Made by a program: the position numbers and the translations under genes. A DNA stretch of 37,425 nt from Candidatus Liminaster caballi (GTDB lineage Bacteria; Bacteroidota; Bacteroidia; Bacteroidales; UBA3663): the NCBI GenBank assembly GCA_018065085.1, contig JAGHUA010000038.1:1-37425 (forward strand), read 5' to 3'. The stretch's first letter is position 1, and every line of letters begins with the position of its first letter. The notes under the pieces are model-generated. The model saw only the letters and a program-made list of their open reading frames with translations, was not told where the DNA came from and ran no database searches. Positions 22,940 to 31,179 of the stretch are shown here, in pieces.

Positions 22940-24916
22940 ATGAGCAAGATGTCAGTGGATATAGAAACATACTCATCCATTGACCTGTTGAAGTCTGGCG
23001 TCTACAGATACACCGAGGCGCCTGACTTCGACATCCTGCTGATCGGTTACAGTGTCGACGGTGGGCCTGTGCAGGTTATAGACTGCACGGCCCTCCACGA
23101 CAATTATGAGGAAGAGAAAAAGATGCTCGAGTTCCGGAAGCACTTATATGATCCGGACTGCATCAAGAAAGCCTTCAACGCTAACTTCGAGCGCACCTGT
23201 CTGGCCAAGTGGACCGGGCGGGAAATGCCACCGGAGCAATGGCGCTGCACCATGATCAAATGCCTGACGATGGGACTGCCTGGCAGCCTCGCAGACGCAG
23301 GCAAAGCTCTCGGCCTTCCAGAGGATAAACTGAAGGACCCGCAGGGCAAGGCACTGATCCAGTACTTCTCGAAGCCATGCAAGCCGACGAGAGTCAACGG
23401 GCAGCGCACCAGGAACTTGCCGGAGCATGATCCGGACAAGTGGAAGCTGTACATCGAATACAACCGGCAGGACGTAGTCACTGAGATGGAGATCGACTCA
23501 AAGCTATCAATGTATAAAACCACCGAGACAGAGCAGGAGCTCTGGAACCTCGACCAGACTATGAACGACCGAGGTGTCCGCATTGCTGTGGATATGGTGG
23601 ACAAAATTGTGGAATACGATGAGGTCAGGAAGGAGGAGCTCCAGCAGGAAGCTCAGGAGCTCACCGGACTGAGCAACCCGAACAGCCTGGCACAGCTGAA
23701 GACATGGCTGAACGACCAGGGCATGCCGATGACGTCAGTCACTAAGGACACCATCAGCGCAGCACTCTCGCTGCAATATATCCCGGACAACGTCCGCAGG
23801 ATGCTGGAGATCAGGACAGCACTCGGCAAGACATCGACGGCCAAGTACAGCACAATGCTCGGCGCGGTCTGCGATGATCACCGCCTTCGTGGGATCCTCC
23901 AGTTCTATGGCGCCAACAGATCAGGAAGATGGGCCGGCCGACTGGTACAGACGCACAACCTCGCAAGGAACTCGCTGGAGGATCTTGATCTGGCCAGAGA
24001 GCTGGCAGTCGAGGGAGATTTTGACACAATGCAGACGCTCTTCGGCGAGACGGCCTTCGTCTTTTCTGAGCTGGTCCGCACCGCCTTCATACCATCCGAG
24101 GGCTGCCGCTTCGTGGTGAGTGACTTCTCCGCGATCGAGGCGAGAGTGATCAGCTGGATCGCAGACGAAGAGTGGCGCCTGGAAGCGTTCAGAGCCGGCA
24201 AGGACATCTACTGCGAGACAGCCAGCCAGATGTACAAGGTGCCGGTCGTAAAACACGGAGAGAACGGAGAACTCAGACAGAAGGGCAAGGTCGCAGAGCT
24301 GGCCTGTGGTTATCAGGGCGGCGTCGGAGCGATGAAGCGCATGGACCGAGAGGGCTCGATCCCAGAGGAAGAGCTGCAGGCTGTAGTTGACAGCTGGAGA
24401 AATGCCAACCCGAAAGTCGTGAAGCTGTGGAGGCTGTGCGAGATCGCAGTCAGGACAGCCATCGAGGAACACCGCACCGTAAGGCTGCAGCATGGCCTCG
24501 AATTTTCTTATATCAACCACAACCTCTTCATCAAACTGCCAGGAGGCAGGAAGCTCTGCTACTGGGACACCAAGCTGAAGATGGACCCGCGCGATGGCCG
24601 GGAGCACATCGTCTACATGGGAGTAAACCAGGAGACGAAGCAGTGGGGAGAGACTGAGACATACGGCGGGAAGCTGGTCGAGAACATCGTCCAGGCAACC
24701 GCGAGGGACTGTCTGGCCGTAGCCATGACGAGAGTCAGCAACCTGGGCTACAAGATAGTCATGCACGTCCATGATGAAATGATCGTAGACGTGCCGGTGG
24801 AAGACACCAACGCGCTGGACGTGATCAACGCCTGCATGGCCGAGCCTATTGACTGGGCGCCTGGCCTACCTCTGAAGGGTGACGGCTACGAGACCACGTT
24901 CTACAAAAAAGACTAA
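22940..24916 (+). CDS. DNA polymerase, family A, with 3'-5' exonuclease
   Basis: A 658-residue polymerase. The exonuclease domain has DIETYSS at residues 7-13, then FNANFERTCL and YNRQDVVTEMEI. The polymerase domain has motif A near residue 393 (SDFSAIEARVISW), the finger motif B region near 450 (KVAELACGYQGG), and motif C near 609 (HVHDEMIVDVP). It lacks the 5' nuclease domain of cellular Pol I, as is normal for phage enzymes. It lies 3 nt after the SSB gene and just before the VR2 gene. Confidence 0.95.
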   Translation: MSKMSVDIETYSSIDLLKSGVYRYTEAPDFDILLIGYSVDGGPVQVIDCTALHDNYEEEKKMLEFRKHLYDPDCIKKAFNANFERTCLAKWTGREMPPEQWRCTMIKCLTMGLPGSLADAGKALGLPEDKLKDPQGKALIQYFSKPCKPTRVNGQRTRNLPEHDPDKWKLYIEYNRQDVVTEMEIDSKLSMYKTTETEQELWNLDQTMNDRGVRIAVDMVDKIVEYDEVRKEELQQEAQELTGLSNPNSLAQLKTWLNDQGMPMTSVTKDTISAALSLQYIPDNVRRMLEIRTALGKTSTAKYSTMLGAVCDDHRLRGILQFYGANRSGRWAGRLVQTHNLARNSLEDLDLARELAVEGDFDTMQTLFGETAFVFSELVRTAFIPSEGCRFVVSDFSAIEARVISWIADEEWRLEAFRAGKDIYCETASQMYKVPVVKHGENGELRQKGKVAELACGYQGGVGAMKRMDREGSIPEEELQAVVDSWRNANPKVVKLWRLCEIAVRTAIEEHRTVRLQHGLEFSYINHNLFIKLPGGRKLCYWDTKLKMDPRDGREHIVYMGVNQETKQWGETETYGGKLVENIVQATARDCLAVAMTRVSNLGYKIVMHVHDEMIVDVPVEDTNALDVINACMAEPIDWAPGLPLKGDGYETTFYKKD

Positions 24917-24928
24917 GGAGAGACACAC

Positions 24929-25345
24929 ATGAAAGTATGGAGAATTAAAAAGAAGGAAGTCGAGGTCCCGGAGATCGGGGACAAGATAAAGGTGAAATTT
25001 ATGGAGCAGAAGCAGACAGCGACCTGCATGGGACTGACTGCAGAAGGAAAGCCGGTATTTCTTTTTGACAACATCCTCATGGATCTGCCACACGATGAGG
25101 CTGAGGCGTTCTGTGAGGAGCGTGGCTGGTTCCTTCCTACAAAGCAGAACCTCGAGGAGTGGCCACTCATGCAGGACTATCACTACAGAATAGCAGGACG
25201 CAAAGAGTCAAAGCTCTCAGACTGGTGGTGGCTGGCTGATCCGGCAGGCGCGTCGACCTTCGCCTTTGTCAACGACCACGGTAATGCGAGCTACTACGGC
25301 GCTTCGCTCTCCTTTGGCGTCCGCCCGGCTTTCCTTATTATCTAA
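24929..25345 (+). CDS. Second DGR target: small C-type-lectin-like protein (VR2)
   Basis: A 138-residue protein with AAGGAGAG (24915-24922) before the ATG. It resembles a minimal DUF6273/C-type-lectin-like domain: the strand pair PEIGDKIKVKFM, then KPVFLFDNILMDLP, then WWWLADP, and the end GNASYYGASLSFGVRPAF. The last ~30 codons are VR2, in the same phase as TR. There is no signal peptide, membrane segment or fibre domain. It lies between the polymerase and primase genes, so it is probably expressed early and acts in the cytoplasm. Its ligand is unknown; a diversified binder of a host or rival factor is one possibility. Confidence 0.88.
   Translation: MKVWRIKKKEVEVPEIGDKIKVKFMEQKQTATCMGLTAEGKPVFLFDNILMDLPHDEAEAFCEERGWFLPTKQNLEEWPLMQDYHYRIAGRKESKLSDWWWLADPAGASTFAFVNDHGNASYYGASLSFGVRPAFLII
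25251..25334 (+). repeat. DGR variable repeat VR2, remote
   Basis: These 84 bp align without gaps to TR 11961-12044. There are 14 mismatches (TR 11967, 11975, 11976, 11984, 11987, 12000, 12005, 12008, 12017, 12018, 12023, 12024, 12039, 12044), all at TR adenines. It is 13.2 kb from TR and encodes the end of a replication-module gene. Confidence 0.96.
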
Positions 25346-25352
25346 TAAATCC

Positions 25353-25371
25353 CGGGGGCCTCGTGCCCCCG
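25353..25371 (+). promoter_or_regulatory. GC hairpin after VR2, candidate DGR homing structure
   Basis: CGGGGGC (25353-25359) pairs with GCCCCCG (25365-25371) around a 5-nt loop, 7 nt after the stop codon. It has no T tract and parallels the hairpin after VR1 in stem length, GC content and position. Confidence 0.75.
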
Positions 25372-25404
25372 CATTAAGCATCAACATAGCAGGAGGACAA
25401 CGAC

Positions 25405-25590
25405 ATGCCACTGACGCAGGCACTCAAAACAAAACTGAATAAGATGAAGGCCTCCGGAACCTGGAGAGCGGACTGCTGCATCTGTGGCAGACCGTTGGAT
25501 CCGGAGGATGACAAGACTGAATACTGCAAGACAAAACGCGGGACGGAGAACTTCTTCCACCGTGACTGCATGAGGAGGTGGGCAGAATGA
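25405..25590 (+). CDS. 61-residue probable zinc-binding protein
   Basis: AGGAGGAC (25391-25398) precedes the ATG. Residues 24-56 hold CCICGRP, then YCK and HRDC, enough Cys and His for one zinc site. It overlaps the primase-helicase start by 4 nt (ATGA) and probably works with it. No family is recognised. Confidence 0.75.
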   Translation: MPLTQALKTKLNKMKASGTWRADCCICGRPLDPEDDKTEYCKTKRGTENFFHRDCMRRWAE

Positions 25591-28037
25591 AAGCAGCCAC
25601 TCAGATCATGAACATCAAAGACTATAACAGCATCCAGGTGGAGAACAATGGAGAGCTGTCGATCTCAACCGGCAAGAGCCGCTTCGAGACACACTGGAAA
25701 AACAAGAAGATGCTCTGGTCCGCTTTACTGACCAGGCTCGAAAAATCACAGACAACCGGCGAGACCCATGCCGAGTACATGAAAATGGGCAAAGAGCAAC
25801 AGGATCGCATCAAGGACATCGGCGGCTTCGTCGGTGGACACCTTAAAGATGGACGACGCAAGACTGGCTACGTGGCCACGAGGCAGATCGTCACGCTGGA
25901 CTTAGACTTCGCGCCTGCGGACTTCTGGGATCAGCTCATGAACAACTTGAACATAACCGGAGCGATGGCGGTCTACAGTACGCACAAGCACAGCCAGAAG
26001 ACGCCGCGCTTCCGTTTGATCATACCGCTGGACAGAGATGTCACGCCGGACGAATACGAGGCGATCGCGAGAAAGCTGGCCGAGAAGGTAGGCATGGACT
26101 GGTTTGATCCGACAACCTTCCAGCCGACTCGTCTGATGTACTGGCCAAGCAACAGCTCAGACGTGGAGCCGTTCTTCAAATACTACGACGCGCCGTTCAT
26201 GGTGGCCAATGAGATCCTGCAGGAGTACCCTGACTGGACCGACGTGAGCTACTGGCCAATGTGCAAGGGCGAGATCGACAAGAGAAGACCAGGAAGCAAG
26301 CAGCAGGATCCGCTGGCCAAGGACAACATCGTCGGTGCCTTCTGCCGTACCTATACAGTGACCGGCGCGATCGAGACCTTCCTGAAGGAAGTATATGCAC
26401 CAGGCACAACACCGGACCGCTACACATACACCGGCGGATCCACAGCCAACGGTCTCGTGGTATATGACGGCGACACCTTCGCATACTCAAACCACTCAAC
26501 CGATCCGGCCAGCATGCAGCTGTGCAACGCGTTCGACCTGGTACGCGTTCACCTCTTCGGTGATCAGGACGAGGATCTGGATGAGAGCCGCGCGGATCAG
26601 AAGCCAAGCTACAAGGCGATGGCCGACTTCGCCAGCAAGGACGACCAGGTGAAGCTCACACTGGCCAGCGACAGGAAGGCCAAGGCGGTGCTGGAATTTT
26701 CAAGCGAGGAACCAGTTCCGGAGATCGAGGAGAACTGGGAGACGAAGCTGGTCTACAGCGAGACCGGATCCATCAAGCCGGTCATCACCAACGCCATCCT
26801 GATCCTGCAGAACGACGAGAACCTGCAGGGCATCCGCTTCAATGAGCTCAACGGCTTCGTAGAAGCGACAGGGCTGCCATGGAGCCGCCCGAGTAAATAC
26901 TGGAGAGACGTGGACGACGCCCAGCTCTACGGATATGTGGCCGACAGATACGGCGTGCAGTTTCCTGAGAGCAAGTTCATCAAGGCGCTGGGCATTGTAA
27001 CAGACAATAGACGCTTCAACCCTCTGAGGGACTTCGTGAGAAACCTGCCAGACTGGGACGGCGTTCCAAGAGTAGACACGCTGCTCATCGACTACCTGGG
27101 AGCAGACGACACAGCCTACACCAGAGCGGTCACAAGGAAGTCACTGGTCGGAGCGATCAACCGAGTGCTCACACCAGGATGCAAGCACGACACCGTGCTG
27201 GTATTAGATGGCAAGCCTGGCATCGGCAAGAGCACACTGCTCAGCAAGCTGGGCGGCAAATGGTTCAGCGACAGTCTGAGCCTGACAGATACAAGAGACA
27301 AAACAGCAGCGGAGAAGCTGCAGGGCGTCTGGATCATGGAGATCGGCGAGATGCAGGGAACCAGGAAGGCAGACGTGGACATCCTGAAGGGCTTCATCAG
27401 CAGACAGGTGGACGAGTACCGTCCGGCGTATGGTCGAGTGGTCGAGAGACACCCGAGGACCTGCATCATCTTCGGAACTACCAACAGCACGACGGGCTTC
27501 CTCAGAGATACAACCGGCAACCGACGCTTCTGGCCGGTCTCAGTATGCGGAGGCAAGAAGTCGGTCTGGGATATAAGTGAAGACGAACGTCTGCAGATAT
27601 GGGCCGAGGCGTTCATGTACTCAGTGGACGGAGAGGACACCTTCCTGGATCCGGAGCTGGAGAAGGAAGCGACCAGGATGCAGCAAGCGGCTCTCGAATA
27701 CGACGAGCGCGAGGGCGATCTGGTGGACTACCTGGACGCAAAGCTGCCGGAGGACTGGTACAGCTGGGACGTGTACAAGCGCATGGACTTCTTCCAGCAG
27801 CATGACGAGCTCAGCGCGGTGGAGAAGACGACCGGATCCATGGAGAGGACAAAGGTCTGCGCGGTGGAGATCTTCTGCGAGTGCTTCGGAAGACCGAAGG
27901 CTGCATGGCGTAGACAGGACGGTTATGAGATCGCAGCCATGATGGCAAGACTCCCTGGATGGGAGAGAACCGGAGCGACTGCAAGGATCCCGGGCTACGG
28001 AAAGCAGAGGATATACACACGAAAAACAGAGGAATAA
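25587..28037 (+). CDS. Primase-helicase, VirE family
   Basis: An 816-residue protein; the ATG at 25587 has AGGAGGTGGG (25573-25582) upstream. The N-terminal ~260 residues (TLDLDFAPADFW, VYSTHKHSQKTPRFRLIIPLDR) resemble an archaeo-eukaryotic primase-like or BT4734-like domain. The C-terminal ~350 residues are the VirE helicase: Walker A GKPGIGKSTLLSKLGG (near residue 540), IMEIGEMQG as Walker B, and FGTTNSTTGFLRDTTGNRRFWP as a sensor region. It should prime and unwind at the origin, which may be the non-coding block directly downstream. Confidence 0.9.
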   Translation: MKAATQIMNIKDYNSIQVENNGELSISTGKSRFETHWKNKKMLWSALLTRLEKSQTTGETHAEYMKMGKEQQDRIKDIGGFVGGHLKDGRRKTGYVATRQIVTLDLDFAPADFWDQLMNNLNITGAMAVYSTHKHSQKTPRFRLIIPLDRDVTPDEYEAIARKLAEKVGMDWFDPTTFQPTRLMYWPSNSSDVEPFFKYYDAPFMVANEILQEYPDWTDVSYWPMCKGEIDKRRPGSKQQDPLAKDNIVGAFCRTYTVTGAIETFLKEVYAPGTTPDRYTYTGGSTANGLVVYDGDTFAYSNHSTDPASMQLCNAFDLVRVHLFGDQDEDLDESRADQKPSYKAMADFASKDDQVKLTLASDRKAKAVLEFSSEEPVPEIEENWETKLVYSETGSIKPVITNAILILQNDENLQGIRFNELNGFVEATGLPWSRPSKYWRDVDDAQLYGYVADRYGVQFPESKFIKALGIVTDNRRFNPLRDFVRNLPDWDGVPRVDTLLIDYLGADDTAYTRAVTRKSLVGAINRVLTPGCKHDTVLVLDGKPGIGKSTLLSKLGGKWFSDSLSLTDTRDKTAAEKLQGVWIMEIGEMQGTRKADVDILKGFISRQVDEYRPAYGRVVERHPRTCIIFGTTNSTTGFLRDTTGNRRFWPVSVCGGKKSVWDISEDERLQIWAEAFMYSVDGEDTFLDPELEKEATRMQQAALEYDEREGDLVDYLDAKLPEDWYSWDVYKRMDFFQQHDELSAVEKTTGSMERTKVCAVEIFCECFGRPKAAWRRQDGYEIAAMMARLPGWERTGATARIPGYGKQRIYTRKTEE

Positions 28038-28337
28038 GGCAGAGGGTGGTGCAAAATGCGGCGGCGTTCTTGTTACCACCAAAGCCTAAGGCGGTAAGAG
28101 GCAACAAGTGAGACTTGTGTCGGTAGTTGTGGCGCAAGTTGTGGACACTTGAAAGCATTGAAATATAAGGGCGTCAGCGTGGTGGTAACAAGTGGAACAC
28201 ATAACACTATATACAGTTATCGTATTTCTACAAAACGCGCGTAAAACGCCCGTATATACGCGTATATACATACACGTAATAGCTATATAGGAGAATGTTG
28301 GCCATTGTTTCCGCTAATTTGTACCAGGAGGAAACTG
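28038..28337. other. Non-coding block with repeats, candidate replication origin
   Basis: This 300-bp stretch, between the primase-helicase and VRR-NUC genes, has no credible gene. It holds a 13-bp inverted repeat (28069-28081 and 28180-28192, CTTGTTACCACCA and its complement), the octamer AACAAGTG twice (28103 and 28187), CAAGT/ACTTG motifs in both orientations at 28105, 28113, 28135, 28147 and 28189, and an 18-bp perfect palindrome at 28252. The A+T-rich second half (28200-28300) could be the unwinding element. Position next to replication genes supports an origin. Confidence 0.6.
28252..28269. repeat. 18-bp perfect palindrome in the origin-like block
   Basis: GTATATACGCGTATATAC reads the same on both strands. 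It is flanked by further CGCG/CGT and TATA steps (28236-28280), in the most alternating pyrimidine-purine part of the window. It could be a protein-binding site or a DNA unwinding element. Confidence 0.8.
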
Positions 28338-28658
28338 ATGCAGAGAGAACGAGATATAGAGAAATGGATGAGAGAGAAAATTGAACAGCTCGGCGGCCAG
28401 TTCATGAAGTGGGTGAGCCCCGGCAATGATGGCGTGCCTGACAGGATCGCCATCCTACCAGGTGGGGATGTTTATTTCATAGAACTAAAGACCGACCAAG
28501 GCCACAGCACTAAGATCCAGGAGTGGCAACAGCAGAGACTGAGACGACTGGGCTGCAATGTGCGAGAGGTCAGAGGGATGACCGAGGCCCGGCAGTTCAT
28601 CGAGGAGGTGGTCGATCGTGCAATATACACCGCACAGCTATCAACAGAGAGCGACTGA
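28338..28658 (+). CDS. VRR-NUC domain nuclease
   Basis: A 106-residue nuclease with CAGGAGGAAAC (28325-28335) before the ATG. Catalytic motif candidates are GNDGVPDRIAIL and VYFIELKTDQG (the E-x-K of the PD-(D/E)XK fold), followed by Q-x-x-W in KIQEWQQQRL. Free-standing VRR-NUC proteins are common next to SNF2 helicases in phages and probably cut branched or flap DNA. It overlaps the helicase gene by 41 nt. Confidence 0.92.
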   Translation: MQRERDIEKWMREKIEQLGGQFMKWVSPGNDGVPDRIAILPGGDVYFIELKTDQGHSTKIQEWQQQRLRRLGCNVREVRGMTEARQFIEEVVDRAIYTAQLSTESD

Positions 28659-29967
28659 TCTGGTGGTCAGCAAAAAGAGCGTCGGCCTGTTCTTAGATAT
28701 GGGACTGGGCAAGACCGTCATCACACTGACCGCAGTCAACGAGCTGATCTACGACCGCTTCGAGGTCTCCAGGGTGCTGGTGATCGCACCGAAGCGAGTG
28801 GCGGAGGACACCTGGACGCGTGAGCATAAGAAGTGGGACCACCTTCGAGAGCTTAGGATCTCCAAGGTCCTGGGCACAGCGGCGCAGAGGCTCAGAGCAC
28901 TGGAGCAGGATGCTGACGTCTACGTCATCGGCCGCGATAATGTGGTCTGGCTGGTGGATCATTACAGCAAGAAGAAGCACTGGCCCTTCGACATGATCGT
29001 GATCGACGAGCTGTCGAGCTTCAAGAACCCACAGGCCAAACGCTTCCGGGCGCTACGCAAGACCCTGGGCGTGACTCAGCGAGTCGTAGGCCTGACAGGA
29101 ACACCAAGCCCCAACGGCCTCATGGATCTGTGGGCGCAGGTGTATCTGCTGGACAGGGGCGAGCGCTTAGGCCAGACGATCGGAGCGTACCGCGAGAAGT
29201 ACTTCAGAGCGGGAGCCCGCAACGGCTACGTGGTCTATAAATGGGAGCCATTAAAGGGAGCCAAGGAAAAGATCGAGGAAAAGATCAGCGACATCTGTGT
29301 GAGCATGAGCGCGGCGGACTACTTAACACTACCGAAGAGGATCGACAACGTGATCCCGGTGCGACTCAGCGAGTCAGAGATGAAGCTGTACAAGCAGATG
29401 GAAGCAGACCAGCTCCTGCAGATAGACGACACAGACGTGGTGGCCTTAAATGCGGCCGCAGTCATGACCAAGCTCCTGCAGATAGCCAACGGCAGCGTCT
29501 ACAGTATGGACGGCACGGTCGTCAATATCCACGACGCAAAGCTGGAAGCACTCCAGGAGATCATCGACACAACAGACAGCCCGGTGCTGGTCTTCTACAG
29601 CTACAAGCACGACCTCACCAAGATCATGAACGCCATCCCGAGCGCTCGCATACTGAACGGAGCGAACGACATCAAGGACTGGAACGACGGCAAGGTGCAG
29701 GTGCTCCTGGCACATCCGGCCAGCGTAGGCTACGGCCTCAACCTTCAGGAAGGCGGCCACACTATCGTCTGGTACGGACTCACCTGGAGCCTGGAGCTCT
29801 ACCAGCAGGCCAACGCCAGACTATACAGACAGGGGCAGGACAAGCCGGTCATCATCCACCACCTCATAGCAGAGGGAACGGTGGACGAGCAGGCCATGAA
29901 CGCCCTGCAGCATAAAGACACAAGCCAGGCAGCACTGCTGGCAGCATTAAAGGAGAGAAGGGCATGA
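28618..29967 (+). CDS. SNF2-family DEAD/DEAH helicase
   Basis: A 449-residue protein starting at GTG 28618, after GAGGAGGTGG (28603-28612). The motifs are Q-type YQQRATDLVV, motif I DMGLGKTVITL (residues ~26-36), motif II DELSSFKN (~130), motif III LTGTPSPNGLMD (~158), and the C-terminal RecA lobe with VLVFYSYKHDL and motif VI QANARLYRQGQ. It probably remodels replication or recombination intermediates along with the VRR-NUC protein. Confidence 0.93.
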   Translation: MQYTPHSYQQRATDLVVSKKSVGLFLDMGLGKTVITLTAVNELIYDRFEVSRVLVIAPKRVAEDTWTREHKKWDHLRELRISKVLGTAAQRLRALEQDADVYVIGRDNVVWLVDHYSKKKHWPFDMIVIDELSSFKNPQAKRFRALRKTLGVTQRVVGLTGTPSPNGLMDLWAQVYLLDRGERLGQTIGAYREKYFRAGARNGYVVYKWEPLKGAKEKIEEKISDICVSMSAADYLTLPKRIDNVIPVRLSESEMKLYKQMEADQLLQIDDTDVVALNAAAVMTKLLQIANGSVYSMDGTVVNIHDAKLEALQEIIDTTDSPVLVFYSYKHDLTKIMNAIPSARILNGANDIKDWNDGKVQVLLAHPASVGYGLNLQEGGHTIVWYGLTWSLELYQQANARLYRQGQDKPVIIHHLIAEGTVDEQAMNALQHKDTSQAALLAALKERRA

Positions 29968-30266
29968 ACTACCAAGAGGAAAACATCAAGAGCGGCAAAC
30001 ACTACGGCATTGAGAGCCAGCTGAACCAGACACAGGAGGAAGCGGCTGAACTCATCCAGGCGATCAATAAGTACCGACGGGCGCGAGGAGTCGGACAGGA
30101 GACAGATCTCGGCACTGCAGAGAGCAGGGCCAACCTCGTGGAGGAGATCGTTGACGTCAGCATAATGATCGAGCAGCTCTGCGACCTTCTTCTGATCACG
30201 CAGTCAGAGTTCGACCGTGTGTATGAGACGAAGGTGGCCAGAACAATGAGGAGAAGACTGGGATGA
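29964..30266 (+). CDS. MazG-like NTP pyrophosphohydrolase
   Basis: A 100-residue helical protein overlapping the helicase stop (ATGA). The motif pair QTQEEAAELIQAINKYRR and NLVEEIVDVSIMIEQL has the EExxE and ExxD layout of all-alpha NTP-PPases. It would hydrolyse (d)NTPs or alarmone-type nucleotides to adjust the nucleotide pool during infection. Confidence 0.85.
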   Translation: MNYQEENIKSGKHYGIESQLNQTQEEAAELIQAINKYRRARGVGQETDLGTAESRANLVEEIVDVSIMIEQLCDLLLITQSEFDRVYETKVARTMRRRLG

Positions 30267-30481
30267 ACCCAAGCGGATGCAAAGACCCGACGGCAGAGAT
30301 CGCGATCGCCAGGGTGATGAAAGAGGAACGGAGGAAACAGAAACATGAGCAGAGTGTACATAAGCGGACCGATCACAGGGGTCGCAAATTTCAAGAGGAT
30401 CTTCGAGGGGTACAAGGACAAGCTGGTGGCCAAGGGCTACGACGTAGTAAACCCGGCGGAGCTGACCAGCGTCATCGGTGA
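30263..30481 (+). CDS. Small phage protein, possibly with an out-of-frame tail
   Basis: ATG 30263 overlaps the previous stop. The first ~27 residues (NPSGCKDPTAEIAIARVMKEE) match a recurrent small phage protein type with a DPTA segment. From codon ~28 the frame overlaps the DUF4406 gene by 137 nt and reads like non-protein sequence, so the original gene may have been shorter or lost its stop. Confidence 0.5.
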   Translation: MNPSGCKDPTAEIAIARVMKEERRKQKHEQSVHKRTDHRGRKFQEDLRGVQGQAGGQGLRRSKPGGADQRHR

Positions 30482-30650
30482 CAGCTTCAGCTATGACGAG
30501 ATCATGGACATCGACCTGGACATACTTCACAGGTGCGACGCACTGGTGCAGCTTCCAGGATGGGAAAAGTCGAGAGGCTGCAACATCGAGTACGGCTACG
30601 CAAGAGCGGCCGACAAAATCATATTAAAGGTGGAGGATGTATTGAAATGA
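30345..30650 (+). CDS. DUF4406 protein (deoxyribosyltransferase-like)
   Basis: A 101-residue protein preceded by a weak purine-rich site. It has RVYISGPITGVANFK at the N-terminus, then GYDVVNPAEL, and the end LPGWEKSRGCNIEYGYA, all typical of DUF4406, which is related to nucleoside 2-deoxyribosyltransferases. Role in nucleotide or base metabolism is likely but not shown. Confidence 0.88.
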   Translation: MSRVYISGPITGVANFKRIFEGYKDKLVAKGYDVVNPAELTSVIGDSFSYDEIMDIDLDILHRCDALVQLPGWEKSRGCNIEYGYARAADKIILKVEDVLK

Positions 30651-31174
30651 GGGACGCGCTGAAAGCGGCAGAGATCGCCATGCAGAAGGAAATGGAGCGA
30701 CAGGTGGACATGATATACAGCGCCATGGCCATCGCCTTCCACAGGTACTGGGGCTGGGGTCCGCTTAGGATCCGCAGACTCATGGACAAAACACAGGACG
30801 CCTGGGACGAGTGTGGAGAGACCAACGAAGTCAGCATGCTGCAGATGCTGGAGGACGAGACCGGCATCGAGATCAGGAACCACGAGCTCGGAAAGAGCTG
30901 GCACGATCTGGCATACTTGAACGCCAAGATCGACATGGGCAGGATGAACAGAGCCCAGTGGATCTACATGAGACAGAGGCAGAAGGACTGGATCGGCCCC
31001 CAGGTCATCGCGTGCGTGCTCCTGGCACTATATCGCAAGTACGGCTTCGGCCATCAGCGCTGTCTGAGAATACTCGGCCAGATCGAAGAGATCGAGGCCG
31101 AGTTCGGATATGATCCGAAGAAATTGAAGGCGGCCTGCTTCGAGGAAGCAAGGGTCGAACTGAAGGGGAGGTGA
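30647..31174 (+). CDS. Helical protein with internal duplication, unknown function
   Basis: A 175-residue protein; ATG 30647 overlaps the DUF4406 stop and GGTGGAGG lies upstream. Two segments resemble each other: residues ~27-57 (AIAFHRYWGWGPLRIRRLMD) and ~122-152 (LLALYRKYGFGHQRCLRILG), each with an aromatic-Gly-aromatic-Gly turn and a following helix. It sits before the late regulator, so it may take part in the switch to late expression. No family is recognised. Confidence 0.75.
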   Translation: MRDALKAAEIAMQKEMERQVDMIYSAMAIAFHRYWGWGPLRIRRLMDKTQDAWDECGETNEVSMLQMLEDETGIEIRNHELGKSWHDLAYLNAKIDMGRMNRAQWIYMRQRQKDWIGPQVIACVLLALYRKYGFGHQRCLRILGQIEEIEAEFGYDPKKLKAACFEEARVELKGR

Positions 31175-31179
31175 GACAT

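Noticed and set aside
23921..24772. A 283-codon minus-strand frame opposite the polymerase
   Set aside because: The polymerase motifs A and C lie on the plus strand; the minus frame shows no start signal and no family.
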